Part shown: in pieces, positions 46,931-57,840 of the stretch | Numbering within the stretch: the stretch's first letter is position 1 | How the letters are laid out: the number at the start of each line of letters is the position of its first letter | NCBI RefSeq assembly: GCF_022605725.1 | Contig: NC_065548.1 | Span: 7,287,644 to 7,351,643 of the forward strand | Direction: 5' to 3' | Origin: Anthonomus grandis grandis | Lineage: Eukaryota > Arthropoda > Insecta > Coleoptera > Curculionidae | DNA length: 64,000 nucleotides | Program-made: the position numbers and the translations under genes | Notes under the pieces: model-generated | The model's database searches: none | Seen by the model: only the letters and a program-made list of their open reading frames with translations | Told to the model about the DNA's origin: nothing

Positions 46931-48480
46931 CATATCTAAATACCTGGAACACAAACAAAATAATGTCGAATATCTGGATTAAAATGGAAAATTTGTCGAA
47001 ATCCTAAACAAGAAATTAAAATGTCCACCAATGCCTGGAAAACAAAAAACTACTTCAAAAGTCTGAAAAATATAACAAATTATTCAAAAAAAAACTTAAA
47101 TAAATTGAACAACTCATTTAATGTTCCTGTAAGCTGGAAAACATAAAAGACTAATATACCCAAAAAACAAACAATAAAATGAAAATTTTATTCCGATTTC
47201 CTGGTAACCACATGACTTTCAACGCTTGGAAAAATGACATCGAGTACTTTGAATAATTTTTACAGTATTTTGAATAAAGCCCATGGAAGATTATAAATGA
47301 TTCCGAGTAGTTGGAAAACAAACAAGGATTCCGAAACCTGACTTCCTGAACGAATGTTTAGTGATCATTTTCTAAATATCAATTCATAGCTCAGTCATAG
47401 AGTCAATAAAATTGATTGAATGCATACGAGCCGCCAATGGCGTTTTGGCACCTTATGTGGAATATTTAACAATTTTTCTTATTTAGCGAAAATATTATGA
47501 AATTCGAGCCTGTCAAGCAATCCGTTTGGCCAAACAATTAAGAAATTTCATACTCGAGTTAAAAATAACTAATTTACTACACAAAAAAAACACCTTAGCG
47601 AGTTTCTGATATCTGCTATTACTTACTTATTCCTGGATCCTAAGTAATTTGAAGAGCAGTTTTTAAGCATTTGAGTGCCTGGCTCATAAGTTAATCAAAT
47701 ACAAGATATTGAAGTCTTTTAGGTGTTTAAGATAATGAGACAGTTATTGCTTAAGTGACCTGAGGGGCTATTTCTAAGCAATTAAGTTTGTGGAATCTGG
47801 AAGTAATATAAATTACCTCAAAATCCTGGAATAAGCGATTACTTTCAAAATGCTTGCATTAATTTTAACAACTTTACACCAAAGACAATCTATAAAAAAT
47901 GCTTAAGCCAGAAAAAAATGTTTCTTGCATTTAAGGCAATGTAGCTCTTAAGTTAGTTAAAGACTACTCAGAAGCATTCAAACAATCTTTTTGGAAAACT
48001 GCAAAACTGCTTTCAGGTGTTTAAGACAGTGAGGCACTTAAGTAATTTCACAATGGCAACTTTTTTTGGCAACAATTGGCAGAGGCAATTTTTAAATATT
48101 AAAGTAGCTGGAAGTAACATCTAAATCTCTTAAGTTTATTAAACACAACTTCCAGGCATTTAAACTCCCTTTCAGTTGACTTGGAAGGTAGTTGTTAAGC
48201 ATTCATGTGCTTAAAACTAATATGTAAATAAGCGAGTTAGTATCTACGTTTTGAACCATAAAATAAAAACTTAAACAAGCCTTGTTTTCAACTAAGTTAC
48301 ATGTAACTTCTTTCACACGATAATGAGAGGCAGTCTTGGCTTTTCAGTCCATTCACCACCAAGAGGGCAGACCTGCATTTGAGATATCCATTCTATACAT
48401 TTCTTATCATATTTCTATCCTCTTGGTTATGAATGGGATAAAGGAAATAGGGAAAAAATAAATGTTTAACTCTCTTCACA
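46931..48480. repeat. Mixed degenerate repeats
   Basis: To about 47290 the CTGGAATAAA-type vocabulary continues. From about 47600 to 48260 phrases such as GCATTTAAGTGCCTGG and CTTAAGT recur irregularly. No gene is seen until the Ski3-like exon at 48490. Confidence 0.45.
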
Positions 48481-48489
48481 GCTTTTTAA

Positions 48490-48732
48490 TTATGCTCCTA
48501 TGATACTCTTTGCCCAACTTAAAACACTTGCCGGACAATTAATCTTAACAAAATAACCTAAAAGACCTTTAACGAAATCACTTGGGACCCTTTCGCAGTC
48601 AATCAGCAGAGGTATTAACGTAACCCAACCATCAGATAAGTGAGGAGAGTAATGAATGGCCTTTTGGGCAAACTTCGCGGCTTGTTTTAAATCTCCCGCC
48701 CTTTGGGTGGCCAACGCCGCCAAACACATAAC
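48490..48732 (-). CDS. Ski3-like gene, last exon
   Basis: After ATTTTAG the frame reads VMCLAALATQRAGDLKQAAK and ends at TAA (48490). Eighty codons form two helical TPR-like pairs. The phase fits the preceding exon 7.8 kb upstream. Confidence 0.78.
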   Translation of the reverse strand, partial: VMCLAALATQRAGDLKQAAKFAQKAIHYSPHLSDGWVTLIPLLIDCERVPSDFVKGLLGYFVKINCPASVLSWAKSIIGA

Positions 48733-51700
48733 CTAAAATATTTTTTTTTTAAAAATGGATAGTTCACTCAAAGATATATCGTTGATTTTTTGACCGCAAT
48801 AAAGCCTCTAATTATCTGTTGGGTTATAAGAAGACCCAAAGTTATCACATTTGTGGACGAAACCGGATTAAAAAATTTATATTTATAATTTTTTTAAACC
48901 TTTGCAAAATATTAAGTAGGGGAGAGGGGGGTAAAATGATCCCCCTAAGAAAAAAATACTTTAAAATGGGAAAATATTTTCTTTAAACTTCAGTTTGATA
49001 GAATAGGCCTATAAAAGAGTAATTTCTCTTAATAAAACCACACTTTTAACAAAAAAAAATTATTTACTTTTTAAAAATTTAACAAAATCATAAAAGTCGC
49101 AAAGGGATCATTTTACCCGCGTATTGGGGGTAAAACGATCCCTTCTACAGAAAACTTAAAAAAAAATACTCTGACAGTATAATACCGAGATAAACTGTAT
49201 TTAAAACCTAAGCTTTCTCTGAACTTTTGCTAGTGCTAAAGGAACATCGGAGCAATGTTCGCAAATAAATTCATCCTCATCTTCTTCAACACCCGCACAC
49301 AATTCGTGAGCCCATTCTAAACACTTTTTGCATTGAATCCAACCATCAACTGATGTAAAATATTCTTCACAGCAGTAAAGACAAGTTGGATTTGTCTCGT
49401 CTTCCGAATCCGAAGAGTTGGAAAGGCTTTCTTTTATTTTATTTCCATTTTTCGGCGTCTTCTGCTTTAGTGTCTTCTTGTCATTTCTCTTTTTTCTTTT
49501 AATTGTGTTTTCTTTTACTTCCTTTTTCTTGATACTTTCTTCAAGCGCAGTTTTGTATGGCGTGCTGGTCAAGACTGCACTTCCACAAGACGTTCTCTTT
49601 CTTGTGTTTCTCTTGCCTTGAATTTTTGGAAATGGTTGACATTCTTGTGGTGTCACTGAAAAAGATGAATTTATTTGTTCATCTCGTTTTGAGCTGGGCC
49701 CAGGCTCAGGATTCAAGTACGGATCGTTTGAATCACTAGCATCATTATCAGAAGCTATATTGGATATAATATCTGTCAATGGGTGGATTGGAACCTGATG
49801 CCACATCTTCTACAGTTTCATCAGTCTCACTAGGTATTTGATCGGTTACTTCAGCGGCCAAAAAGTCAACATCTGAAAAAACCTCCGAGTCAAATGGAAA
49901 TATGCCAGTTTTACGAAACCCGTTTATCTCATTTGATGGTATGCAAGCCTTTAAGTAGCCTTCGCAAAATATTTGACTTATTTGAAACACCGTCACGGTT
50001 CTACCAGGATGATGGTTTAAACATTTTTCCAATGCTTGGTCTAAATAAACACTAAGGGGACCCGTAACAGCAACGTCCAACGGCTGCAGCTTGTGAGTAC
50101 AGTGTGGAGGTAAACACAAGATGGTTACAAAGTTTTCTCTGGCACTTAAAATAACATCGAGATTTCTTGTGTGCGATAAATGTCCATCTAATATAAGTAA
50201 CACTGGCGCATCCTTACTCGGATTGACGAAAGATACGAAGTGAGTAAACCACTGCTTAAAAACATCCGTACGCATCCAACCACTTTCATTACACGCAAAA
50301 ATGGTACCCGGAGGAGCTCCATCTGTTAGTTCGGCCTTCATTCGCTTTCTACTAAAAATAAGCATCGGTGGGACAAAACTTCCAGCAGCTGATACACAAA
50401 CCACCGCTGTTGTCGACAGGGCCGTATCTAGGGGGGGTTTTGGGGGTTCAAACCCTCCCCGAAAATCTTATAACGTAAAATAACATTGAAACGACTGGTA
50501 ACTATAACTCTTTTTTTTTTAATTTACTTTTTAAAGTTTTAAAGGTGTCCAGGCTATAATTAGAGAAAAATATCCAGCAGCAATATATGTGCACTGTAGT
50601 GCTCATTCTTTAAATTTAGCTCTTGCCCATTCCTGTAAGGTTCAGAATATCAGAAATTGTATTGGAACAATAAAATCTATTGCAAATTTTATAAAAATCA
50701 GCTATGCACACTGAGATATTAAAAAATAAAATTAAAGAACATGTTCCAAATAGTAAATGGAGTAAGTTAACATCCATGTGTGAAACTCGGTGGGTGGAAA
50801 ATCATGATGGACTAATTAGGTTTACTGAAGTTTTTAAACCCATTATTGAAACATTAGAAGAACTAAAACAAGTAAGAGACATCGAAACTTCTTCAAAAGC
50901 CTTGCAGTTCCTTCGACCTATGACCAGTGAGTTTATTATCAGTATGTTAATCCACATGTAAGTCCACTTTATTTGCTTTTACTCTACCGTTATGCAGAAT
51001 TCTCCAGACTGTGGATTTTGATCTATTTAGCGCTGTTGAGCATGTGAATACTGTTATTAGTCAGGTCAGGAATATGAGACTGAATATAGATCAAGAATTC
51101 AAAAATATTTGTAAAAAATCTGAAGCTATTATAAAGTCTATAGATGATGAAGAATGCATAAAAATACCTAGAATAGTTTCACGACAGCAGAATCGTTCTA
51201 ATGCCATGGTAGCTACTGCAGAGGAGTATTTTCGAATCACAGTTGCAATTCCTTTTTTTGATCAATTTATAAAAGAACTGATGAAAATCTGCAAGATTTG
51301 CAAATCACGAAAAATCACTTTCATTGTAATATTTTCTAGTACCAAATATGTGCGAAGCACACATAGTAAAAATGGAAGACTTGTTACCATATGAGGAATT
51401 TTTGGACCTAGATACGTTATCTGCAGAACTACAGTTGTGGAAACAAAAATGGATTAAGCTGCCTCAAGCAGAAAGGCCAAAAAATGCTCTTGATGCATTA
51501 TCAGCATGTAATCCATCTTTGTTTCCCAATATTCATACTCTGTTGCAAATTCTGGCTACGTTACCTGTATCTACAGCCTCATCAGAACGATCATTTTCAT
51601 CGCTAAGGCGTTTAAAAGACTATTTGCGTAATTCAACTGGTCGAGGAGCGGCTAACAGGACTTGCCCTTTTAAGCGTGCATAGAAATATTATAATTGATA

Positions 51701-54700
51701 CCGCAGAGGTCTTAAATCGTTTTGCGAGGGAAAAGCAAAGAAATATTCAGTTGTTATTATAATTACTATTTTTAAAATTTTAACGCTGTTAAATGTGTTT
51801 TTTAGTTTAAACTGGTATCTTCTTTTAGTAAAACCTATTTATAAATTAAAGTTTTTTTTATCCCTAATATCTCAAATGTCACTGGCCTAACCCCCCCCCA
51901 AAATTTTGGTCCAGATACGGCCCTGGTTGTCGAAACCCCACGCTCCGCTGATTTTACCCTTGCCACTTGTTTGGAACCTTTTCGTACCAATATTCTTGAG
52001 TTTCGCCCAGGAACAGTAGAAATCGAAGTCTCGCCTACGTTAAAAATTCGGTGAGGCGCATAATTATTAGTATTTCTAGAGTAAATCTCTTTCAACAAAT
52101 TGAAGAACTTTGTCACAACTGGTTTATTAAAGGCTCTTGCCCTAGCAGCTGACGTCGCTTCAGGACACCTCAAGGAAATCTCTGGATGTCTTCTTCTAAA
52201 ACCGCTTAACCAATCTTTACCAGCAGCTTTTTCTACCTGAGAAAACTTGTGGGGAATTTTGTTCTTTTCAGCAAGTTGTCGCAAATCACGAGTTGTGAGT
52301 CCATACATCCTGCTTTCAAAATCTAGGATATGAGTTACTAACTCTTGCTCTTGTTCCGGCGAAAATACAGGGTGGCAGCTCCCAAGTGACTTGATCTCTA
52401 GCTTTGCTACCTTATTTTTGTCCATTACACGCCGTTTAAGCGACATTCTTGGTACGTCGGGCAGCGGTTTTCACAGGCATTCCTTGCTTAACTTCTGCTA
52501 TGGCATTTTTCATGTGCTCAGCATCCCAAGTTTGCCTATTGGTTATTCGCTTATATGTTCGTGGCATCCTGTAACAATACGACGTAAAATGAGTTTGTAA
52601 ATAAAAATTACGATTTACAACAATTTGGTAAGAGCTAGGGGGTAAAATGATCCCCTTTTTAAAGCGGGATCGTTTTGCCCCACGCTTAGAGGATCGTTTT
52701 ACCCCAAAGTGACATGCAGTACCATTTGTTAAATGAAAATTAATTGACATATATTAATTGAAAACAAAAACCACAAATCAACTCAGCATCCCTTCCTCAA
52801 CAAAACAACGTAAGAAGAAGATGTATCAGTCACATTGTTAAAAAAATAAATAAAACAAAACAAATACCTTACCTTATATTATAAACGTAAAAAACACAAG
52901 TTCACGTAGCAATTGTTGGATTCGAACTGAATCGCAATGGTCTATTTATAACCTCTTCGCCTAGAACATTGTTGCCAATATTACGCTTATTTTGCATAAA
53001 ATTGGAACTTTTAAATTGCGGGATCATTTCAACCCGCAGGGATCATTTTACTCCCCTCTACCTTAGGTACGACTAATGGCAAAAAATGTAAATATTGGAA
53101 TTAAAACTTGCGATGTTAGGTCTGTAATTATTATACCTACTGTTAATGTAATACCAAAGCACCCTCAAATAAAGGGAAGAGGATAACAATAATACATGCA
53201 GATTCTTCCCTGGATTCACTCTAAGACTCAACTTTTTGAAAATTAGTGTGCATATCGGCTTTTTAAAAATATTCAAAAAAATAGTGTTATTGTTATAGTT
53301 AATGTCAGTCACCACAGTCGTTAAGTAGTCAAATTATGTTGTTCTACTAATACTAAAGTAGAAATTCAAAATTTTATGATAGACAAAAACATATGAAGAC
53401 CACAGGGGAAAAAGGATGAGGCTCCAAAAAACGAAAAATTGAGATAGACACGCCAAATCGCGGAAAAAATCAAGTATTTTACGTCTATTATACCGTACCG
53501 AGGAAAACAAATGAGATGACCATATAAAGTGCGTTTTGGTATATGCCATACAGGGGAAAAAAGATGATGGTCCACTCGATTTATACAAAACGGATGAGAG
53601 TCCAAAAATTTTCGCGCGTCAACAGGAAGCAGTTTGCTTTTGCTTTTAAGTGCGGTAATGTGACTCGCGAGTTTTTGTCTGCTTCACGTGTTTTTCACGG
53701 AATTTTTAAGATGACTGAGTGTGAATCTTCAAGCGTTACTAAAAAAAGGCCAAAATTAGGTCGCGTTTTTGACTCGTCAAAAAAACTAAGATTGCAAACA
53801 CATGAAACTGGTAGCAGTTGTAATTGTTCAAGGTTAAAATGTTTTGAAGTAATTGGTGATCAAGACCGTTTGGCGATTATTAAAAACTTTAATGAAATAA
53901 AATCCTATAATGAGCAGACCTTATACTTGGCAGGTCTCATTTCGCATGAGCCAGTTAAAAGACGGCGCCAAAGAAAAGCTAAACGATGAAGATGTAGTTT
54001 ATCACTCATTCTCCTACAAATATAAGGTAAGTTGTATTATTGTTCTAGCTCATTACTTGTTTTACAGTAATTTCTTTCAAGGTTCCAGTAATGCGAGATA
54101 ATGGAGCCAAAGAGATTCCTGTTTGCTACAAGGCAATGCTGTCGTTACATGGAATATCAGCGAAGCGCATTTAAAACATCCAGCTAAAGCTTGTTAAAAA
54201 CGGACATGTTGGTGAAGATGGTCGTGGGCGACAGTCCAATCGATCAAACAAGTTACACCAAGAAACCACTAATGCTGTCTTTGCTCATATTCGATCATTT
54301 AAAGGTAGACAGTCACACTATACCCTTCACAAGTCGAAAAAAACCTACCTACCAGAGAAGTTAAACGTTAAGAAAATGTTCCAAATGTTTAAGGAATTAC
54401 ATCCGACTAGATCAATTTCATATGAGTCATATCGTTCTATCTTTGTAAACAAATTTAATATTAGTTTCGGTTACCCGCGCAGTGACACATGCAGCAGTTG
54501 CGATGAATATAAAGCAAAAATTGCAGATCCTTGACAGGCTTCAAACCTTGCTACATTACATGTGACAAATCAACTTCACCTTAAGAAGGCAGAGGCTTTT
54601 TATCAAAGAAAACAATCCGACCGCAAAAGAGCTCAACAACACCGCCATATTGAAGCTATTGCTATGGATTATCAAAAAAACTTGCCACTGCCAAACATTC

Positions 54701-57700
54701 GCACTAATGACGTATACTACAAACGACAGTTATCGGTCTACTTATTTAATATTCACGTTTTAGTCAGTGGTGAGGCATTTTTTTATAGGTACACAGAAAC
54801 CGCCGCAAAAAAAGGAGGAGACGAAGTTGCTTCTATGCTGTTTAATTGCATACTCAATTACTTGAATCCCGAAGTTTAAGAACTTGTGATTTTTTGTGAT
54901 TCGTGTTGTGGACAGAATAAAAATTATACTTTGTTTCGAATGCTTCATTATATTGTACATAAAAGTAGGCCGACTTCAGTGTATAAAAATGGTTTTTCCA
55001 ATTAGAGGACATAGCTACATGGAATGTGATCGTAATATGGGCTTAATCAATTCCAAAGCTTTTGTCGAACTTCCTTTCGGTTGGAATGATCACATTTGAA
55101 ATGCCCGCGTTAAACCAAGTCCCTTTAAAGTAGTTAGCTGTGAAGATCAAGAGATTTTTCGAAGCTGGACTGATCATTTAACAAACTATTATGTAACAAA
55201 ATGTCCCCTTGGAACCCGCTCATAAAAAAAGAAGAGCTCAGAATGATCGATCATCGTGATTCGTACAATGGAGGCTTTATTTCAAGCGTCGTAGTGCCTA
55301 CAAAAAAAAAACTGGGAATTACCAAAAAAGGAAAAGCAGCCAAAGGCAAATTAAACAATGCAGACAATATAGTTGGTATATAAGATCTACCTTCAGGACA
55401 ATTTGAACTTCCAAATTTCAAATATGAAAACAGGATTCCCATCAATGCCAAGAAATACCAAAACCTGCAGGATTTAAAACGTTTTTGTAGTGTCGAAGCT
55501 CAACTTTACTTTGAAAATTTAAATGTAACTGAATACAAAATTTTTGGACCTTCATCTTTTTTTTCCTGATTTTATGTACATAAACATAATGAAATTTTTT
55601 TCTAGATGCTTATGTTAAAAAATTAGTAGTTTTAAACTCTTTTAGTAAAAACATATACATAAGCCTATCTTTTAAAAAAAAATCTTCCAAAAACAGTTAA
55701 GCTATAAGAAAATACAAGGTTTTTAAATTTAAAATCTGTTTTGCACAAAACTTTGGATTTGTGACCCTCATCCTTTTTCGCCTGTAGTCTTCATATATTT
55801 TGAAGAGACGTATAAAAAACGAGAACTTTTATAAGTATTCACAACTTTTAAAATAAATAAAGAGTGTGTGTGCGATAAACTCTCAATGAAAAAAGGGCAT
55901 ACAGTGTTGAGTCCACCTCCATATTATTGTGTTTTTAGTCCCATTGAAGCATCAATTAAAATTGAATATTCAAAGAAATAATAAGTCCCCAACATTAAAT
56001 GCTTCTGTAGTGGAATTAATCAGAAGTGTAGTAGCTAGTATTACAACCGATAGTTGGAAAAACTCCATACAACATGTTTTAAAGGTAGAAAATTCTTATG
56101 TGCGGATAAATACCAAAGTTCAGCATTGAACAATAAGTTTAGAGAATGATACTGACAGTGCAGCAGAATTCAATTTAGAGTAAGGTAGAATAGTAAGAAA
56201 CTGTTTTAATTTGTAAGAAATAGTTGTATTTTGTATTCTGTATTATGCTCCTATTTTATTATTAATTACTCTTATATATTTTTATAAATAAATATTATTT
56301 AACTATATCGTTTCAGCAGTTTTGCCTTACCTTAGAGAAGAAAATAAGTAATATTATTAAAATAATAATGTATAAATTTGTGTATTTTTTTGTAATTGGT
56401 AAGTTTCATTTAGAATTATTAATTTTAAGTCGACTCTGTTCCCTTTATCACCTCCCCTTTAAAAATAATTAATGCTCCAATTGATTTATGGTAATAGAAG
56501 TCAACGGTATATCTTTGACTGAACTATACATCCACATATAAAGTTCATACCTTCGACACGTTCATATTTTTCTGTCCCAACTTCAAGCCGCTACGGGCAC
56601 ATTTCGCACCGGCTTGCAACCGGTTTTTGTCCTTCTCCATCCTGAGCATCAAACGGGACAGCACTATCCAAACCGAACCGATATTCGGGTGTTTATGGAG
56701 GAGTTTACTTAAGTCACACACTGCATCCCTTTTGTTGTCCTAAAAATAAACGTAAAGTTGGTTGGAGTTAAAAAAATGAAGTCGTAACGTGTTTAGTTAT
56801 GTGTGGACGTCCCAGTTATATTAAATCATCTTCAGGAGAAAATATGATGATATTAGGGTTAATCAGACTGGAATAGTAATGGAAAAATGCCTTGAAGATG
56901 GATTATTATGAATATTTTGATATTTCACACCAAAAAGGATTAAAAGCGCTTTATTTATAAGAAGCACTGAAGAAACTTAAGTGCACAAAACAAAAAAAAT
57001 ATTTATTAATTAAAAGTCACTTTACAATTGATGTCCGGGTCCAGAATATTTCATCCAGAAAATTACAAGTTATACAGACTTTTGAGAAAATGGTGAAAAA
57101 AGAGTTCAAATTTTTAGGATTCTAAATAAAGCTGGATTATTTAGTTATTTAGTCAATTTACCTGTAAAAGGTAAACATAAGCCAGAAGGGTGGAATAATG
57201 ATAAATATATTCCGTAAAATCCTCCTCGCTTAGTTTCACGTGGTTCTCGTAGCTCACCAGTTCCTTCAGTACCAGTTGGGCCAGTTTCATATCGTTATGC
57301 AGCAACGATAACGAGAAGGTGGCGTAAAGGCTCCAGGGCGAAGGCGGTTTTAAATTGATACTGAAAAAATAATTACGTTGAAATTTTTAAGAAGATCGAC
57401 TCTTTAGATAATGGCACTTTTGTTCTATTTGGAACTAGTAGAATCCAACATTTCATGTTTAATTACTTAGTATGTAGTATATCTACTACTAAGTTCTTTT
57501 TAAACCGCTGAATATGAACATACAAAGAGTCGAAATACGTCGGATACTTAATTTAAGTACATATAAGTGAAGGAAGGCTCCGAGAAAAATGCCCGAGCTC
57601 TCATATCCAATCTTACGCACCCCTTTCTTTTCAACAATTTATGGTTAATATATTATTATTACTATAGTATAGAATATATTATTCACCTTTGAAACAAAAG

Positions 57701-57840
57701 AGTTTTAGCTGCATCAGGTCCTTGAAACTTATAAGCCATAGAAGCCAACGCGACCAGAAGATCGGATTGGGAAGTTTGTTCGTCCGTAAGCCAATGTAAG
57801 GCCTGTTCGTAGGCCGCATAAGAGTTCTCATAATCCCCAT
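48490..57840 (-). CDS. Ski3/TTC37-like TPR protein, C-terminal exons
   Basis: Four minus-strand exons join in frame: 57840-57687, 57360-57162, 56739-56551 and 48732-48490 (stop at 48490). They contain TPR-like helices: YAAYEQALHWL, SDLLVALASMAYKFQG, KLAQLVLKELVSYENHVKL, AVCDLSKLLHKHPN, GSVWIVLSRLML, LAALATQRAGDLKQAAKFAQ and a final VLSWAKSIIGA. Order and spacing resemble the C-terminal end of Ski3/TTC37, the scaffold of the cytoplasmic Ski complex that feeds RNA to the exosome. The identification rests on overall similarity and is less certain than the TPR nature. Upstream exons are not in the window as far as I can see. The last intron is 7.8 kb and holds four transposon insertions. Confidence 0.75.
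50417..51925. mobile_element. hAT element nested in pogo-like element 2
   Basis: The ends CAGGGCCGTATCT (50417) and AGATACGGCCCTG (to 51925) are perfect inverted repeats, flanked by the 8-bp duplication GTTGTCGA (50409-50416 and 51926-51933). Removing it rejoins the pogo transposase reading frame apart from the duplication. Next to the TIRs lie runs of G and C (GGGGGGG and CCCCCCCCC). The length is 1509 bp, with the C-terminal half of a transposase on the opposite strand to the host element's gene. Confidence 0.94.
50545..51761 (+). pseudogene. hAT (ZMYM1-like) transposase, C-terminal half
   Basis: It begins with YVHCSAHSLNLALAHS, followed by KWSKLTSMCETRWVENHDG (50704-50961), a piece with VEHVNTVISQVRNM and SRQQNRSN (51011-51394), and the dimerisation domain LLQILATLPVSTASSERSFS with SLRRLKDYLRN (51348-51683). 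A last frame change leads to LSVHRNIIIDTAE and a stop at 51761. These are the standard hAT C-terminal motifs. Several frameshifts break it and the N-terminal zinc finger and first catalytic region are missing. It belongs to the same broad group as the fragment at 9120. Confidence 0.88.
53395..55792. mobile_element. TIR element of unassigned DNA-transposon family
   Basis: Left end GAAGACCACAGGGGAAAAAG (53395) and right end CTTTTTCGCCTGTAGTCTTC (to 55792) are inverted repeats of about 27 bp with three mismatches, bounded by ATAT on both sides (possible 4-bp duplication). A further copy of the left motif, ATACAGGGGAAAAAAGATGA, lies at 53549. The gene inside runs on the + strand. The protein does not match the hAT, mariner, piggyBac, pogo or MULE copies in this window. 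Confidence 0.8.
53543..55383 (+). pseudogene. Uncharacterised transposase-like protein, frameshifted
   Basis: Recognisable pieces in order: SSCNCSRLKCFEVIGDQDRL (cysteine pair, 53543-53989); VPVMRDNGAKEIPVCYKAML and LHGISAKRI near 54080; GYPRSDTCSSCDEYKAKIAD near 54480; LHLKKAEAFYQRKQSDRKRA (54562); AMDYQKNLPLPNIRTNDVYY; VIFCDSCCGQNKNYTLFRML near 54890; a broken RGH-Y-ECD-N-G piece near 55010; and a C-terminal Lys-rich tail. The Asp residues in AMDYQ, FCDSC and ECD are plausible members of an RNase H-like triad. Similar insect proteins are, to my memory, listed as uncharacterised. At least five breaks make it inactive. Confidence 0.7.
55917..56130 (+). pseudogene. Tc1/mariner-like transposase C-terminal scrap
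   Basis: SPIEASIKIEY and then, in a shifted frame, NNKSPTLNASVVELIRSVVA followed by SWKNSIQHVLKVENSY. The end W-x-x-x-I-x-HV-K-E matches the C-terminus of insect Tc1/mariner-type transposases, and the Glu of SPIE would be the last catalytic acid. Only ~70 codons remain. Confidence 0.6.
56551..57840 (-). CDS. Ski3-like gene, three upstream exons of the cluster
   Basis: Exon 57840-57687 starts after TTTCAG and ends in phase 2 (CAAAG|GTGAAT). Exon 57360-57162 (after TTTTTTCAG) completes the Ser codon and ends CAG|GTAAAT. Exon 56739-56551 is 63 codons, phase 0 at both ends (TTTTTAG|GAC and AAG|GTATGA). Introns of 326 and 422 bp lie between them. GC content is clearly higher than the flanks, supporting real coding sequence. 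Confidence 0.8.

Larger units (their letters stand above)
49201..52567 (-). pseudogene. pogo-like transposase with C-terminal PHD finger, split by a hAT insertion
   Basis: It starts at ATG 52567 (PRTYKRITNRQTW, psq HTH), shifts frame near 52440, then runs 52446 to about 51934 with CENPB-like HTH phrases (YGLTTRDLRQLAEK, GKDWLSGFRRRHPE) and IFNVGETSISTV, where the usual first catalytic Asp (NxDE) is Gly. The hAT element interrupts it. It resumes at 50404-49748 with VLLILDGHLSHT, HKLQPLDVAV (second and third catalytic Asp kept) and GFRKTGIFPFDS. A frameshift near 49780 leads into a Lys-rich region and a PHD finger C-x2-C...C-x2-C...H-x2-C...C-x2-C (49806-49201). Not functional as it stands. Confidence 0.87.
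48919..53058. mobile_element. pogo/Tigger-like element 2 with nested hAT
   Basis: Left end GGGGAGAGGGGGGTAAAATG (48919) and right end CATTTTACTCCCCTC (to 53058) are imperfect inverted repeats, bounded by TA (48917-48918 and 53059-53060). GGGGTAAAATGATCC and its variant with AACGATCC recur several times, in both senses, near both ends (49087-49142 and 52643-52704), like the subterminal repeats of element 1. It sits in the last intron of the Ski3-like gene and carries its transposase on the same strand as that gene. Confidence 0.88.

Noticed and set aside
49418..49739. Plus-strand hydrophobic frames opposite the PHD-pogo gene
   Set aside because: They are antisense shadows of the Lys-rich region, whose AAA codons read as Phe on the other strand.
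53334..53605. Minus-strand frames near the left end of the unnamed element
   Set aside because: They overlap the terminal repeats and have low-complexity aromatic composition; no family resemblance.
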